The notes under the pieces: model-generated
What the model saw: the letters and a program-made list of their open reading frames with translations, nothing else
Database searches by the model: none
What the model was told of the DNA's origin: nothing
NCBI GenBank assembly: GCA_033964015.1
Contig: CM066919.1
Span: forward strand, 22,034,421-22,098,420
Direction of reading: 5' to 3'
DNA from: Scolanthus callimorphus
Lineage: Eukaryota; Cnidaria; Anthozoa; Actiniaria; Edwardsiidae
Length of the DNA: 64,000 bases
Shown here: positions 45,001 through 54,300 of the stretch, in pieces
How the letters are laid out: every line of letters starts with the position of its first letter
How positions within the stretch are numbered: the first letter of the stretch is position 1
Made by a program: the position numbers and the translations under genes

Positions 45001-47447
45001 AATTTATCGACAAGATTTACATTTCATAAGTTCACAAAACTCAGAGAGGACTTTATAATTACTATTTTTTGCATCAGCACAAGGGAGAAGTAGGCGTTTT
45101 GTCTTCTTCCGATGTGTGCGCTGTCTGCTGTGTAATGGTTGCCTTAAAATAGTACCTTTGTTGACCGGAATCGTTTTTTAGGTCTGTTAAATTAAGTTCT
45201 ATTATAAGCTCTTTAGCAGCTTTAGGTGATAGCTGGTATAAAAACGCAGATATAGGTTATTAGGGAGCAGCGATTGAAAAAGAGCAAAAGCAGAGAAGTC
45301 GCGAAGCAGAGACAGCCAACGAGAGTCTAAAGTCTTGTGTTATGTTCTCCGTTGTAAGTATTTCCGGAAAGGCTTTCAAGTATTCATATTCATAGAGTTT
45401 TCAAACAAGATTTTTGTGCGCAAGTGTTTCTGAGTAAGAATGTGTATTAATAGTCGTTTTGGAATTGTGACACAATAGTTTTCAGAAGAGTTTTCGGTAT
45501 TTCGCTAGAGTTTCGTAAGAGTTTTGACGGCTTTTAGTACTTTTGGTTAGAATTGTTTGTAGAGTTTCGGCTTATAGAATTTCACATGTATCTTAACGGA
45601 TTTGTAATACAACTGACAAACTCCAACAAGCTGATAACGGTGGATTCGCGTGTTGTCTGAAACAGCTGTAAAAATGTTAATTGAATACTTATTACATCTG
45701 CAGTTTAAAAAGCACGGGGGCAGCTCTAGTGAGAACTATTACTAGTATAGCAATTTAGGAGTTTATCGATTACTATTATACAAAGCCATATAAACACTAT
45801 AAATATCGCCACAAGCCAGAATAAACTTTTTATGCCATTAACGACCATTGTACTTGGGCTGCCTTTGCCCTAACAAAAGTATCCAGGCAACATGCAAACA
45901 CCGTTAGCGGAGGTCTTCTCCTTTGCGAATACGCGCCTGGGCCTGTTTTAGCAGCAGGCCCATACTTCAAGCCATGTTAGCTCCGGTCCTGCGACCGTCC
46001 CCCACCATATGAACGGAAAAAGGAACGTTACATACAACGATGCTGACGTTGTATTTGCATAGCACTATGAGAAAATCTAGAAATCCACACTCCTTCCATT
46101 CTCGTACCCAGAGCTCCCCAGCTCGTCTGCTCGCAGGGGAGGCTCTGGGGACATCCATTTGAGTGCCGTCGCTGATTGGTTGATTTTGATCGTTGGAGCA
46201 TGCGCTGAAAGGTCTTTCTCTCAACGGCTCTGTATTAAATCTCGCGCATGCGTCAGTGGCTGTCACCAGAGCCTCCCCCGCGAGGTTACGAGCCGGGGAG
46301 CTCTGGGTAAGAGAATGCACTCCTTCCCCTTACTACACCGTTTCTCAAAACACTTCTTTAATACTTTTGTTCTTGTTCTTGTTCTTTTTAATACTCTTTA
46401 ATACTTTTAAGAATACAATTCTTATCCGATAGTTTATCCGATTTCACTTCACGCTTTTTCATTTACCACTGTATGCATTGCTACGCGACCTCAAAATTCA
46501 CTGTTGGGCGATTGGCGATTTTACGCAAGAAAATTGTAATGTCAATTTTCTTGAACCAGAAAGTTAAACCTTCGAGTCAAGGAATCCAATGGATAGCTTA
46601 AACCATTTTGGTTGATTTTGCAATCAATGTCGGCCCTCTGAAGTAGCCGAATCCAACGTTTTGGTTTGATTGACGGCTAAAAATCGCCAATCGCCCATCG
46701 CAACATTGAATTTTGAGGTCGCGTAGCAATGCATACAGTGGTAAGCTTTTTTATTTTTTTAGAAAACGTGATCGTTTTTACACCAACAGCAGACACACAG
46801 TCGCATTCTCCTGCTTTGATAAAGACAACACCATTTTAGTATAGTCAAATCCCAAATAACCTTAGAGCTAAGTAATAGGGCTTATCTGCTTTTAAAAAGA
46901 TCTAGAGGAATTACAATTTACCATCTATTGTAAATGTTGCATAAATATTTTTAAAAGGTTAGGCTACGTTTCTTAAATCCGGATAGTCTTTTAGGCGATA
47001 CGTAATCGCTAAAAACACCAGACGACCGTGATTCACTTATTACAAAAACAAACATAAAATGTTGAATTAGAAACTAATAAAATTAAGGTTTTCACTTACC
47101 TGTAGTTGCGACTCTTTCGTAGCAAGGCCTATAACGGGAACCTCGTAATATCTCAGAATCGTAGAAATAATTTGTTGTTCTTTTGCAGGAAGCAGCGAGA
47201 CAACACAACTCAAGTTTTTCTGTAAACTCCCTTGCAGATTTGCAATATTTTCACCCGCAGATTTCCTTTCATCCCATCGAAGGAATTCTTCTTGGAGATC
47301 ATCTTTTAACAGATCTGAAAACCTCTTTTCCAATTGCGCAGAGTCGAAACCCTCTTTGAGCAGCAAACCAACTTTGAAAGGTTCTGCGACGCTATAACTC
47401 ACGTCGAAAATACACCAGAAGAAAAGTAACTTTATGAAGTTCTCCAT
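30094..47447 (-). CDS. Ionotropic glutamate receptor subunit, NMDA-receptor-like (876 aa)
   Basis: Ligand-gated cation channel of the plasma membrane. Five exons (minus): 47447-47100, 34744-34119, 33312-32262, 31376-31213, 30535-30094; phases 0, 2, 0, 2. Signal peptide (MENFIKLLFFW...), amino-terminal domain ~25-400, ligand lobe S1 from ~400 with ELYLVRDGKFG (~484) and the NGMIGDV block, SMTITRQR (520-527) whose final Arg aligns with the agonist carboxylate contact, M1 ~571-592, pore loop ~605-630, M3 with SSYTANLL (~649-656), lobe S2 from 676, and M4 ~824-848. The S2 contact residue is Glu (FIAES, E738), as in AMPA/kainate subunits, whereas NMDA subunits use Asp. The pore helix reads FGNIFHVP, without the usual Asn/Gln selectivity residue in register. 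No Cys-rich or PDZ-ligand C-tail; the cytoplasmic tail is only ~28 residues. Intron 1 (12.4 kb) hosts two other genes. Confidence 0.95.
31438..31530. repeat. CCCATGG-family remnant, copy 3
   Basis: ggatttcccac...gaacacattcatgtgcgt...aattcagcttttcacatt...aaaattccctgtga follows the order of copies 1 and 2 but with many changes. It is located in intron 3 of the receptor gene. Confidence 0.65.
31745..31890. repeat. Foldback element, ~145 bp
   Basis: tttccatatagtcttatctg tcgtatctgtc and accgtgaaac pair with gtttcacggt and gacagatacgacagataaga ctatatggaaa. Arms of about 60 bp are nearly perfect, suggesting a recent insertion. Intron 3 of the receptor gene. Confidence 0.9.
32127..32235. repeat. Dispersed repeat end (CACGCTGTCTCGTG)
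   Basis: Inverted counterpart of 19890-19985: gcctcattttttcaac...ctcggtgtttggaactgatg a...cacgctgtctcgtgtttgat at. Ends 27 bases from the exon-3 donor of the receptor gene (32262). Confidence 0.7.
33356..33625. repeat. Terminal-inverted-repeat element, ~270 bp
   Basis: aatagcccatttcgcggtta aaa...acaccaaagagaggctca pairs with gagcctctctttggtgtt... ttaaccgcgaaatgggctat t. In intron 2 of the receptor gene. Confidence 0.9.
34041..34108. repeat. Single end of the GACCCCGTCCACACTAC element
   Basis: tagaccccgtccacactaca ccgtt.tcaaacgaaaacgg matches the left end of the complete element at 49244-49465. The sequence breaks off about 10 bases before the 3' end of receptor exon 2 (34119). Confidence 0.8.
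35063..35202. repeat. Foldback element, ~140 bp
   Basis: gagcctcaatttgaagttga aaaagttgtgaat pairs with attcacaactttttcggctt caaattgaggctc around a ~70-base loop. At the start (gene sense) of the large receptor intron's distal end. Confidence 0.85.
35377..35509. repeat. Terminal-inverted-repeat element, ~133 bp
   Basis: ctttgtcacacggcagccat cttggattttc and gaaaaatccaagatggctgc cgtgtgacaaag are exact inverted ends of about 30 bp. The 210-codon plus-strand ORF at 35208-35840 runs through it and is rejected as a gene. Confidence 0.9.
36027..37934 (+). CDS. SNAP/TPR-like helical protein with C-terminal J domain, paralogue A (449 aa)
   Basis: Two exons: 36027-37012 and 37571-37934; donor CG|GTGAGG, acceptor TTTAAG, phase 2. 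Residues 1-329 are all helical with TPR/SNAP-like A..YY..A..F pairs (ALKYYNQAS, IGHYYQEAIKYFNAAF, AIDWYKQSTIFAREL) and no membrane segment. A charged coiled-coil linker (~332-360, rich in Q/E/R/K) leads to a C-terminal J-domain-like module with GIIVYHPDKV, the HPD tripeptide needed to stimulate Hsp70 ATPase. The arrangement, helices before a J domain at the extreme C terminus, recalls auxilin-type J proteins, so an Hsc70 recruiter on a membrane-traffic or folding client is a reasonable inference. Paralogue B lies convergent at 40658-43110. Both genes sit inside intron 1 of the glutamate receptor gene, this one antisense to it. Confidence 0.9.
37090..37212. repeat. (CAGA)n-rich simple repeat
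   Basis: agacagacaaacagacacag and variants repeat through the intron of paralogue A, just downstream of its exon 1. Confidence 0.9.
38039..38437. repeat. G-run MITE, copy B (~400 bp)
   Basis: G run, then tggtcggggatgatcgtcgt at the left and cgacgatcatccccgaccaa plus C run at the right. The interior 'tatcttttaggg' is the complement of the 'ccctaaaagata' blocks of copy A (18474-18905), so it is inverted relative to it. Confidence 0.9.
38440..40200. other. Spacer between the two nested J-protein genes
   Basis: Holds the inverted-repeat element at 39126-39402, a C run (~39220-39242) and a G run (~39487-39510). No gene supported; plus-strand frames of about 60 codons near 39613-39956 show no domain. 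Confidence 0.5.
39126..39402. repeat. Terminal-inverted-repeat element with C run, ~277 bp
   Basis: gggcaattccagaaaatata tgtacccc...cgggcggca and gccgcccg...ggggtacatatattttctgg aattgccc are inverted ends. Internal repeats 'catgca(t/g)...gaatt(c/t)c' occur four times. Related 'attttctgga' ends occur at 58588-58748. Confidence 0.85.
40209..40384. repeat. Foldback element, ~175 bp
   Basis: tcaagccaaacattccatac tgatgacatattttgac pairs with gtcaaaatatggtatgtcat cagtatagaatgtttggctt ga; outer agctgacacca / tggtgtcagct also pairs. Confidence 0.9.
40377..40588. repeat. Tandem duplication, 106-bp unit, two copies
   Basis: acaggctaagg(c/g)gtatctggag...gcattgtctctagtcatcct is repeated head to tail with a period of 106 (40381 and 40487) and almost no differences, so it is recent. 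It starts where the preceding foldback ends and lies just past the stop of paralogue B. Confidence 0.95.
40658..43110 (-). CDS. SNAP/TPR-like helical protein with C-terminal J domain, paralogue B (451 aa)
   Basis: Two exons (minus): 43110-42125 and 41027-40658; AG|GTAATA donor and TTCTTTAG acceptor, phase 2. Exon 1 is exactly as long as in paralogue A (986 bases) and the intron falls at the same codon, so they are duplicates. Shared stretches include VEYQLKIGKLIFHDG, KLQNGDYK, DRDQEIEILQQDV and FARELDLEQEAISLSCLGS. The linker (KEEEEERRSKEGI type) is more acidic and the J module keeps GIIVYHPDKV (about residue 415). It is transcribed in the same direction as the receptor gene that encloses it, so it needs its own promoter and a terminator ignored by the host transcript. 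Differences cluster near residues 60-120, perhaps reflecting partner choice. Confidence 0.9.
41100..41275. repeat. Short repeat cluster (TATTAAGCAGCCAC)n
   Basis: The motif tctattaagcagccac recurs four times, the last two as variants (ctattcagcgaccac, ctattaagcggctg). In the intron of paralogue B. Confidence 0.8.
41391..41577. repeat. Foldback element, ~187 bp
   Basis: gcaataaaagtacttt...gcgtgctctctg.tttcttac aaacac pairs with gtttgtaagaaaccagagag cacgc...aagtatttttattgc; the inner stem is aacttgaaagacac / gtgtctttcaagtt. In the intron of paralogue B. Confidence 0.9.
43554..43862. repeat. Terminal-inverted-repeat element, ~309 bp
   Basis: ttacagctgttttgagtatt ctgcgaactctcg pairs with cgagagttcgcagaatactc aaaacagctgtaa. 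The left end overlaps the 69-codon frame at 43430-43639, which I therefore do not call. Confidence 0.9.
44141..44264. repeat. Tandem duplication, 62-bp unit
   Basis: gggcccgcaaaaggt(at/ct)(c/t)gggtaacgtttatgatt...gatcacgtgactcgca occurs at 44141 and 44203. Confidence 0.9.
44286..45150. repeat. Tandem duplication, ~413-440-bp unit, two copies
   Basis: tgtcactggcggacaataaa aattc begins at 44287 and again near 44700. Both units run through aactctaaggagacgctcag, gttgagctgctgtggctgtg and gatgtgtgcgctgtctgctg. The second unit has small insertions (e.g. around 44856 and 44950). No ORF is conserved. Confidence 0.9.
45151..46100. other. Promoter-like, gene-free stretch
   Basis: Follows the tandem repeat. 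Contains a TATA-like box (ggtataaaaacgcag, about 45236) and ~110 bases later a good donor sequence (ccgttgtaagtatt, about 45350), but no coding exon I can join. Repeated 'gagttttcgg/gagtttcgg' blocks follow. Could be a solitary LTR or other element end; unproven. Confidence 0.3.
46101..46316. repeat. Terminal-inverted-repeat element, GAGCTCC family, copy 2
   Basis: ctcgtacccagagctcccca gctcg and cgagccggggagctctgggt aagag are the ends, with subterminal gcaggggaggctctgg / ccagagcctcccccgc. Second copy of the 7690-7905 element. Confidence 0.9.
46462..46744. repeat. Terminal-inverted-repeat element, ~283 bp
   Basis: tttaccactgtatgcattgc tacgcgacctcaaaattca pairs with tgaattttgaggtcgcgtag caatgcatacagtggtaa; subterminal ttgggcgattggcgattt / aaatcgccaatcgcccat also pairs. 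In intron 1 of the receptor gene. Confidence 0.95.
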
Positions 47448-49243
47448 ACTTGCCCCGAAGTTTTAAGTTTTCGCTGCCGCCATGAAAGAGAAGTTTTCGA
47501 ATTCAGTCTTCGCTCAGTTCACTTGACATATTATATGTCTGTGCATTTTTTAGAATAACAAAAACGCTAGGGGGGTTGAAAAGGATACAATTATTACTTC
47601 CTCCAGCCTATATACGAGAAGCTTGCACACTTTTACCTCTAGGTAGTTAAAATTCTGATATCCTTTCCATTCCACGTACACTAATAGCTATCTCTCAAGA
47701 TATCAATCTTTCTAAAACATATTTCACTTATCTTTAGATAAATTTTATGTTATACACTGCATTGCCGGTAATAATAGTAGCTTTTGCCCCAAATAAACTT
47801 TTTAATGTCAAAACAATGCAAGACTTTCGCCAGCTGGACAGACGGGAAGTATATTTTGCTTTTTTAGAATTGGTAGCTTGACACGTGAAAGTTTTGCGTT
47901 TACAGTTTTATCCATTATTGCACTTCCTGAATTGTTTTTCATCAACAGGATCTTTTGGGGTTTTTAAAGGGCTTCAATATTTATACAAGCCATTTCTTAA
48001 CATTGGTCATAAATTGTGACATTATGAAACGTTAATTTACACAAGCTCAGTGGGCAATGACTGACATAAGCTATGTTTGGACTAACTTCCGCTGAATAAA
48101 CAAACCTGTTTTGTCGTAGCTCAAAACTCAAACAGTGGTCATAATCGCGAACAAAACCAGAGAAGCGTGCTGGGCAGGATTTGTAATCAAATTGCAAATA
48201 TTCTGATTAAAACCTGTACCGTGCTTAATATAGTAAACGAATAACAGACAGTAAAATGAAACGTTATTGTGAAAGAAAACCTTTAGCATTATTGAAAGCC
48301 ATTGAAATATTACTTGAACTTCGACTTGAGCGAATTTCTCACAACACCTGCGTGTCGACAAAACACAGATCGACGTTTCTTCTTATGTGAACAAAACTCA
48401 CGAGATTAGCTGGTAAATTTGATTTTGTTTCCTTGAAATTAAATAAGAATTGACGCATTTATTTATAGCAACAAGAAGATATGATTTCTGGGAACAGACG
48501 ACATGCATTTTAAACACTAGATGTATCTCATTTAGAGAAGTGGTTTATATTTGTTCAACGTTGGCATATGTTGCGTTTCTGTTTTGGTTTTCCATTCTTT
48601 ATCTTACTTGTTCAAGGAACGCCTTTTCAACCTGTTTTTCTCTTTCCGTGGCTCAAGCAAATAAGTCTTTTTATAGGTTCAGTAATGAATACGGCCATTA
48701 TAAAGGCCCTCTGAAGTAGAAAATATAATTGGGCCTCTGAGCTAGAAAATATAATTGGGCCTCTGAACTGGAAAATACTGTACAAACTAAACTCGCTATG
48801 CGGTGAATACTATTAGGGGGCCAGCAGTCAGCACTTTGAATTAATGCTATAACAATAAAAAATAAAATTGTTTTTGCTGTTGTTAAAAGAATGTTATAAA
48901 TTTCTGGGATAGAAATTTGTCGCAAGCTTTTATTGACAACCGGTTGAACAAAAAAAAAAAATGCCAGTTACAGCTGGTTTCTTGCTATATTAGCCAATCA
49001 GAACGATTGTTTTTTTGCATCGCTAAGCGTTCCAAACAGATTCCAAAAATATTGCAACTGAGCATTTAAAGACTTTCCATCTCCTCAGAAAATCTTGTTT
49101 CATGTCAAATGTAAACTGTGTTTGGCTTGCACGATGACTAAACTAGTTTCTGCTTCCAAAACTTCGACAATTCGGGTATCCTTTGTGCACCGTGAGATGA
49201 AATGAGCCGGTTGGAATAATATACCTTGAGAGCTTGATCTGAC

Positions 49244-49465
49244 TTAGACCCCGTCCACACTACATCGTTTTCAAACGAAAAACGGATACGTTTTGCTCCG
49301 GATACGGCTATCGTCCACACTACAACGTCGAAAACGATCACCGAAAACGGCGAAAACAATACGAAAACGATGTGGACGCGAAAAGTGTGGAGGCAAATAT
49401 TTTGAAAACGGAGCAAAAAGTAACCGTTTTTCGTTTGAAAACGGTGTAGTGTGGACGGGGTCTTA
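49244..49465. repeat. Terminal-inverted-repeat element, GACCCCGTCCACACTAC family
   Basis: ttagaccccgtccacactac atcgttttcaaacgaaaaac gg and ccgtttttcgtttgaaaacg gtgtagtgtggacggggtct are the ends; internal 'gtccacactacaacg' / 'gatgtggac' copies suggest nested repeats. One solitary end is at 34041. Confidence 0.95.
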
Positions 49466-50013
49466 GGCTCTCTTTTTTATAAGAACCTCCCGAAAAAACA
49501 TGGGGTTGAGATTTGGTAAAAAATTAAAAACATCTTAAGAGCATATAGCTTAGGCTGAATTTAACAATCTTCCGCCAATATAAAAAACAAACAAATCCAA
49601 ACATTTTAGTATGAATTTGTAAGCGTCCACTCATGTTTTGAAATGATTGTAAGCCATTCTGGCACTAGTAAAGTAAGTCAATCTGCATTGTTGCTCCTTC
49701 TTTTGAACTTGACGGTAAGCTTTTTGTGGATATTTGTTCAACGTTTCTTTATGAACAATCGTTGGCCAAAATTGGCAAATATTTTTTAATTTCAGCGTTG
49801 ATTTAACGCTGCTCAATGCATATTTAACGTTATATAAATTACTGAACTTGAACGTAACTTCGGGAAATGTTGAATAGTGTGTTGAATCATCTTCAATGAA
49901 GATGCTAAAGCGCTAGTGAGAAACATTCGTGAAAAAGATACCTAAAAATCAAAGTTTACGTCGTGTAATTAAAATAATGATTCAAATCTTCACAAGTGCT
50001 GTCTTTTAGCCAT

Positions 50014-50284
50014 CGCTACTGCGCTATTCAGTTAGCGCTATTCGATAAGTTTGAACGCTTCGTTTTGGATAGTTTCGTGTCTCAAAAAGCATGTTGTCAA
50101 GGCCGGTTCATAATGTTGTCAAGGAGTGTCGCGACAAAGGTTCAAAATCACGAGCTTTTCCTTGACAACATTGCGAACTCCACTTGATAACACGCTTTTC
50201 GAGACACAAAACTATCCAAACGAAACGTTCAAACGTATCGACCAAACTATAGCCATTCCGTTCAACTGAATAGCGCAGTATCTA
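50014..50284. repeat. Foldback element, ~271 bp
   Basis: actgcgctattcagttag...gtttgaacg.ttcgttttgg atagttt.gtgtctc pairs with gagacacaaaactatccaaa cgaaacgttcaaac...aactgaatagcgcagt. Confidence 0.9.
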
Positions 50285-51375
50285 CTGATTTGAAAATTAC
50301 TGAGTATCTACTCAGCAATGCTGAAAGTTTGCGCCAAGAAGAACCAACAGAAATATTGAATAGACATGTCAAATTTCTGAGAAAAAAATCAATGATTTTG
50401 ACCCAGCCCTAAAACGAAAATTATCGTTCTTTTGAATTTAAAAAAAAAAAAAACGAGTGTAGCTTAATATACTGCATACGTCTAAATACACTGAGTGTGC
50501 ACGTGAAGTCAATTTTTCCGGAATTGTGTAAGTAAAAACCCTCTCTCTTGAATCTCTTGAACCAAAAGAGCTATCAACTTCAAATAAACAGTATTTCATT
50601 AAAGGCTATCGAATGAACCTGACGAATTCCGCCTTGAGTGGCACTTAATACGATCGTTATAGATAGCTCAACTTGAAAACATATTATTTCACATTCTGCT
50701 GTGACATTTTTTTATTTTTCAGTTTCAGTTTCGCGCTAGACTGAGATAACCAAGTGGAGAAACAGCACATCCCCAGGGAACACCGCCACTCGCTCCTATA
50801 TCGGGTTGCTCATCAACACACGATCCCAAGCATAGACATAAAAAGTCCGCTCACTTCACTCTCCTAACACCTTTCAAATTTGTTTTCTAAATTTCCTGAT
50901 AAAGTTTCTTTGTTTGTTTCCGTTGTGCTACCTAACATTTACTCAAGTAAGTAATTTTATACTTAGCTTACAAGTTATGATTCATTCTGCATCTGCAGGT
51001 TCCCTGAATGGAAACCCAGGCCGTTTCCCAACGACTGGGTCGAAATTGAGAAGAAATCATGTGTAATTTTATGCATAGCATAAACATTTTATGAGGCGCA
51101 CATCAGATAATTTAGGTACAATGTTTATTAACGGCAACCTAGAAAACTGTTGCATTAATGGGCGCAATTTTACACCTACAAGGTTAAGAAAATTTGCCAT
51201 AAAATCCAATCCTCGCGTTGGGCACCATTTCGAGCCCTGAAAGTGCCATTGAAAACAACAAGCTTTCTGCAGCTGATTCTATTATCAATTACTTGTTACT
51301 GTATTCTAGAACACTTGATCAACCTGTACAATCCTAATTACCATACCAGTGCTCCTGCCACCAGAAGTCACACCA

Positions 51376-54300
51376 TTAGAAATGGACTTTCCTCTTCCTA
51401 CCAGTGTATTTAGAGTCTCGTCGGACATCCCTGCAAGAAATAATTTCATTTTAAACATGGTCATGTTTTACACCCCATATGTCAAGGTGTCTGTAGGGAA
51501 TAATAGATTTTGTTATATAGCGAGTGCTCACTCCAACCGAGCGCGCGCTCTTATTGGCCAAATCAAGGTCACGTGGTGAAGTACAAATCAAATATTCCCC
51601 GATCAGTCAATATTTCGAAAAATTATTGACTGGTCGGGGAATATTGCTTTCGCGCGTCGCGTTTGAGAGCGGAAAAAAGAGAAAGTTTATTGTTAACACG
51701 CGAGTCTTTTAAAAAACCTTTGCTAATTTTGATAAGTTTTTGCTAATGCAAGAAAATTGTGTTGTTTATGAGTGTTTCCCTTTACACGATGCAGTCGCGC
51801 GCAAACTTTGTAACTTCTCTTTTCATTCTTGAAATACATTTGTGTTGACTTAATAATTGCAGTACATTTTCTGCTATATAACAAAACACTTAATGACTAC
51901 ACCCTCGGGAAACACCAGTTTTGTTTCCCTCGGGAGCAGTCATTAAGTGTATAATATTTCAGAACTCGTGTTCGAGCGGATTTCAGATGACCGCCGAAAG
52001 TGAGCCAGTATTGCGTTTAGTCAGTGTCTCTATTGGTCAAGAGCAAAGCCTTTCGTCTGTCAGCCAATCAAATTGCGAACTAAATCAACGCGCCACTGCT
52101 CACGTCATGACAAAACGCATGTCTGGCTTACTTTGCCTCCTGATTGGTATGTTGTTGAATGGCTTCAGTTCCTGATTGGCTAGCTCTATAGCTCGTGTGA
52201 CCTCAGTTTTACCGGTGTCTAGTTGTGTTTCCATGGGAACAAACGAATTTTTCATCTGCACGAATATTCGCACCCTTGCCTGACAAGCAAATAATTCAAA
52301 TCGCAATCCAATTCCATCCTCTTGATAATAGATAAAAACATTATAGATTTGTGATGGTTTAACAGTTAAAAGGTCATTTAACAAACTTGGACTGTTATTT
52401 TGATTATTCCCGGTAAACTTAAATGTATTTTCGCTGATTAGAATTGGACTTATTTTTTGACAGGTTGTACAAAAATTAAGTGTGTGAGTGCCCCTTTAAG
52501 TGTTCTGTTCACTGACATGGATCCAGGCGAAAGGATGACAACAGAGCAACTGCACAAAAAAACTGCTGTCCCTGTGAATCAAATGGCATTATGCAGAGAT
52601 CTTCTCAGGCCCCCTCGTCCTCCCCCACCCCCTTTCAGGAGATTTTCCCATACATTTACTGTATTTGCTGGAGGAAATCTGCAAATTTTTGTCCCAGGTT
52701 TTCGCTATCCAGCCCCCTCCCTCCCTCCCTTTCAGAAATTCCTGGATTTGCCACTGCTACTTACTTTCCTTGTCGCCTTCTCCTCTCTTTCTTGGCCTCT
52801 ATCCATTCTCTTGACCTTTTCTTTAAAGACTTTCCACGTTCAAATTTAACTCTTTCTCTAACAAGAAGAATAAGTCACGTCACAATCAGCATGATATACG
52901 GTATATATACCAATATCTAGCTAGATGAACCCTGGAAATTCCTAGGGGGAGAGGTGGAGGACCCCTGGAAATCCTGGAAATTCCAGGAGGGGAGGGGTCT
53001 TTCTAAGCTGTGAAAAAGTGGGGTGTTTAGGCAATCTGGAAATTCCAAAAGAGGGGGTGTTCAAATTCCAGGGGGGGAGGGTGGTGAGGACCCCTGAAAA
53101 TTCCAGGGGAGGGGGGTTTTGAGGATCCAGCCTCCTCCCCTCCCCTTCTGTTGGCTGTACCAACCACTGTGAACTGCTACCTTTTTCCACTGAAGTGTAT
53201 TGTATTTTCATTATTAACTCCTTCCTCTGTACCCAAGCCCTTAAATAAAAGAGGGTGTACCTCAGTTACCAAAAGTATGTACGTCACACATAATTCAAAC
53301 ATTTAAATGGAAAACTGACCTTGGGAAGGGCAGTATTTGCCCCACCACTGAATAAGACCAGAAACATTCTGTAGAAAAAGAGTGAAAAGTATTAAATAAA
53401 AAAATGCTGAGAAAGCAGCAATATCTGCTTTGTACTTACTTTTTAGCTCTTGTACTGTTAGGATAGTCAACCACAATCCCTCCTGTGAAACCAGCTCTCA
53501 GAGCTGAGGCAGTAATAAGCTCAACCTGGTATAAATGGATTGTTATTACAACCGGTGAAGCATGGATGAGCCAAGGGGCTTTAAATTTGCCATAAGAATA
53601 AGGATGCCCTGAGCAGGAAAACAGGGCTGTGTGATTCTAGAAAATTATCAACACCCTTCTCACAGATATGACCCTTGCCCCCTAGATACATACTAGTAGT
53701 CAACTAAAAAATAACAGCAATCCTCAAAGGAATACATGGTGCACTTTGGAAATGGAGTTTTTAAGGGTAGCAATCAAGGACATAGTTTTGGGGGGATTTC
53801 AATTCCTTCATTTGCACATCCCTCTTGTCACCAAAAAGTTCTGAAATGCCCCCCAGAAATTTTTGCGACCCCCCTCATTTTATAGGTTGGGGAATATAAA
53901 ACAAGCAAACAAAATGGAGTATACAGAAAGCATAAGCCTGAAGATCTGATATTAATACCTGGTCTGGGTTTTCTGGATAAAACTGAAACACTGCTTTGCC
54001 ACCTCTAGCCTGTGAAAGAAACCATTTTGTTTTTAGTGTTATGATACCGTAAGCATTTGTATCAAAGAAAAAATAATAAACAATATTATTTTATCCTGTT
54101 TTCCTCCATTTACTCACCAGACATCCATAAAGAGAGCAAAAGAATTGATAAAGTCTCTTTCTTGGATTATGCCCCTTTTTATCAGCATTACACAGCCACT
54201 GGAGAGCTGAGATACTGCAAAAAAGAAACCCTTTCTTTTAGAGCTTTATGTACACAGGGTTCAAGCTTTGGCCATGAATATGGATGTGAATGCATTAAGT

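Larger units (their letters stand above)
47448..51370. other. Intergenic interval between receptor gene and BUD23
   Basis: About 3.9 kb with no gene I can support. It holds a three-copy ~26-bp tandem repeat (gggcctctga.ct.gaaaatata at 48705-48775), the elements at 49244-49465 and 50014-50284, and AT-rich sequence. It must contain the receptor promoter, but no TATA box is convincing. Confidence 0.5.
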
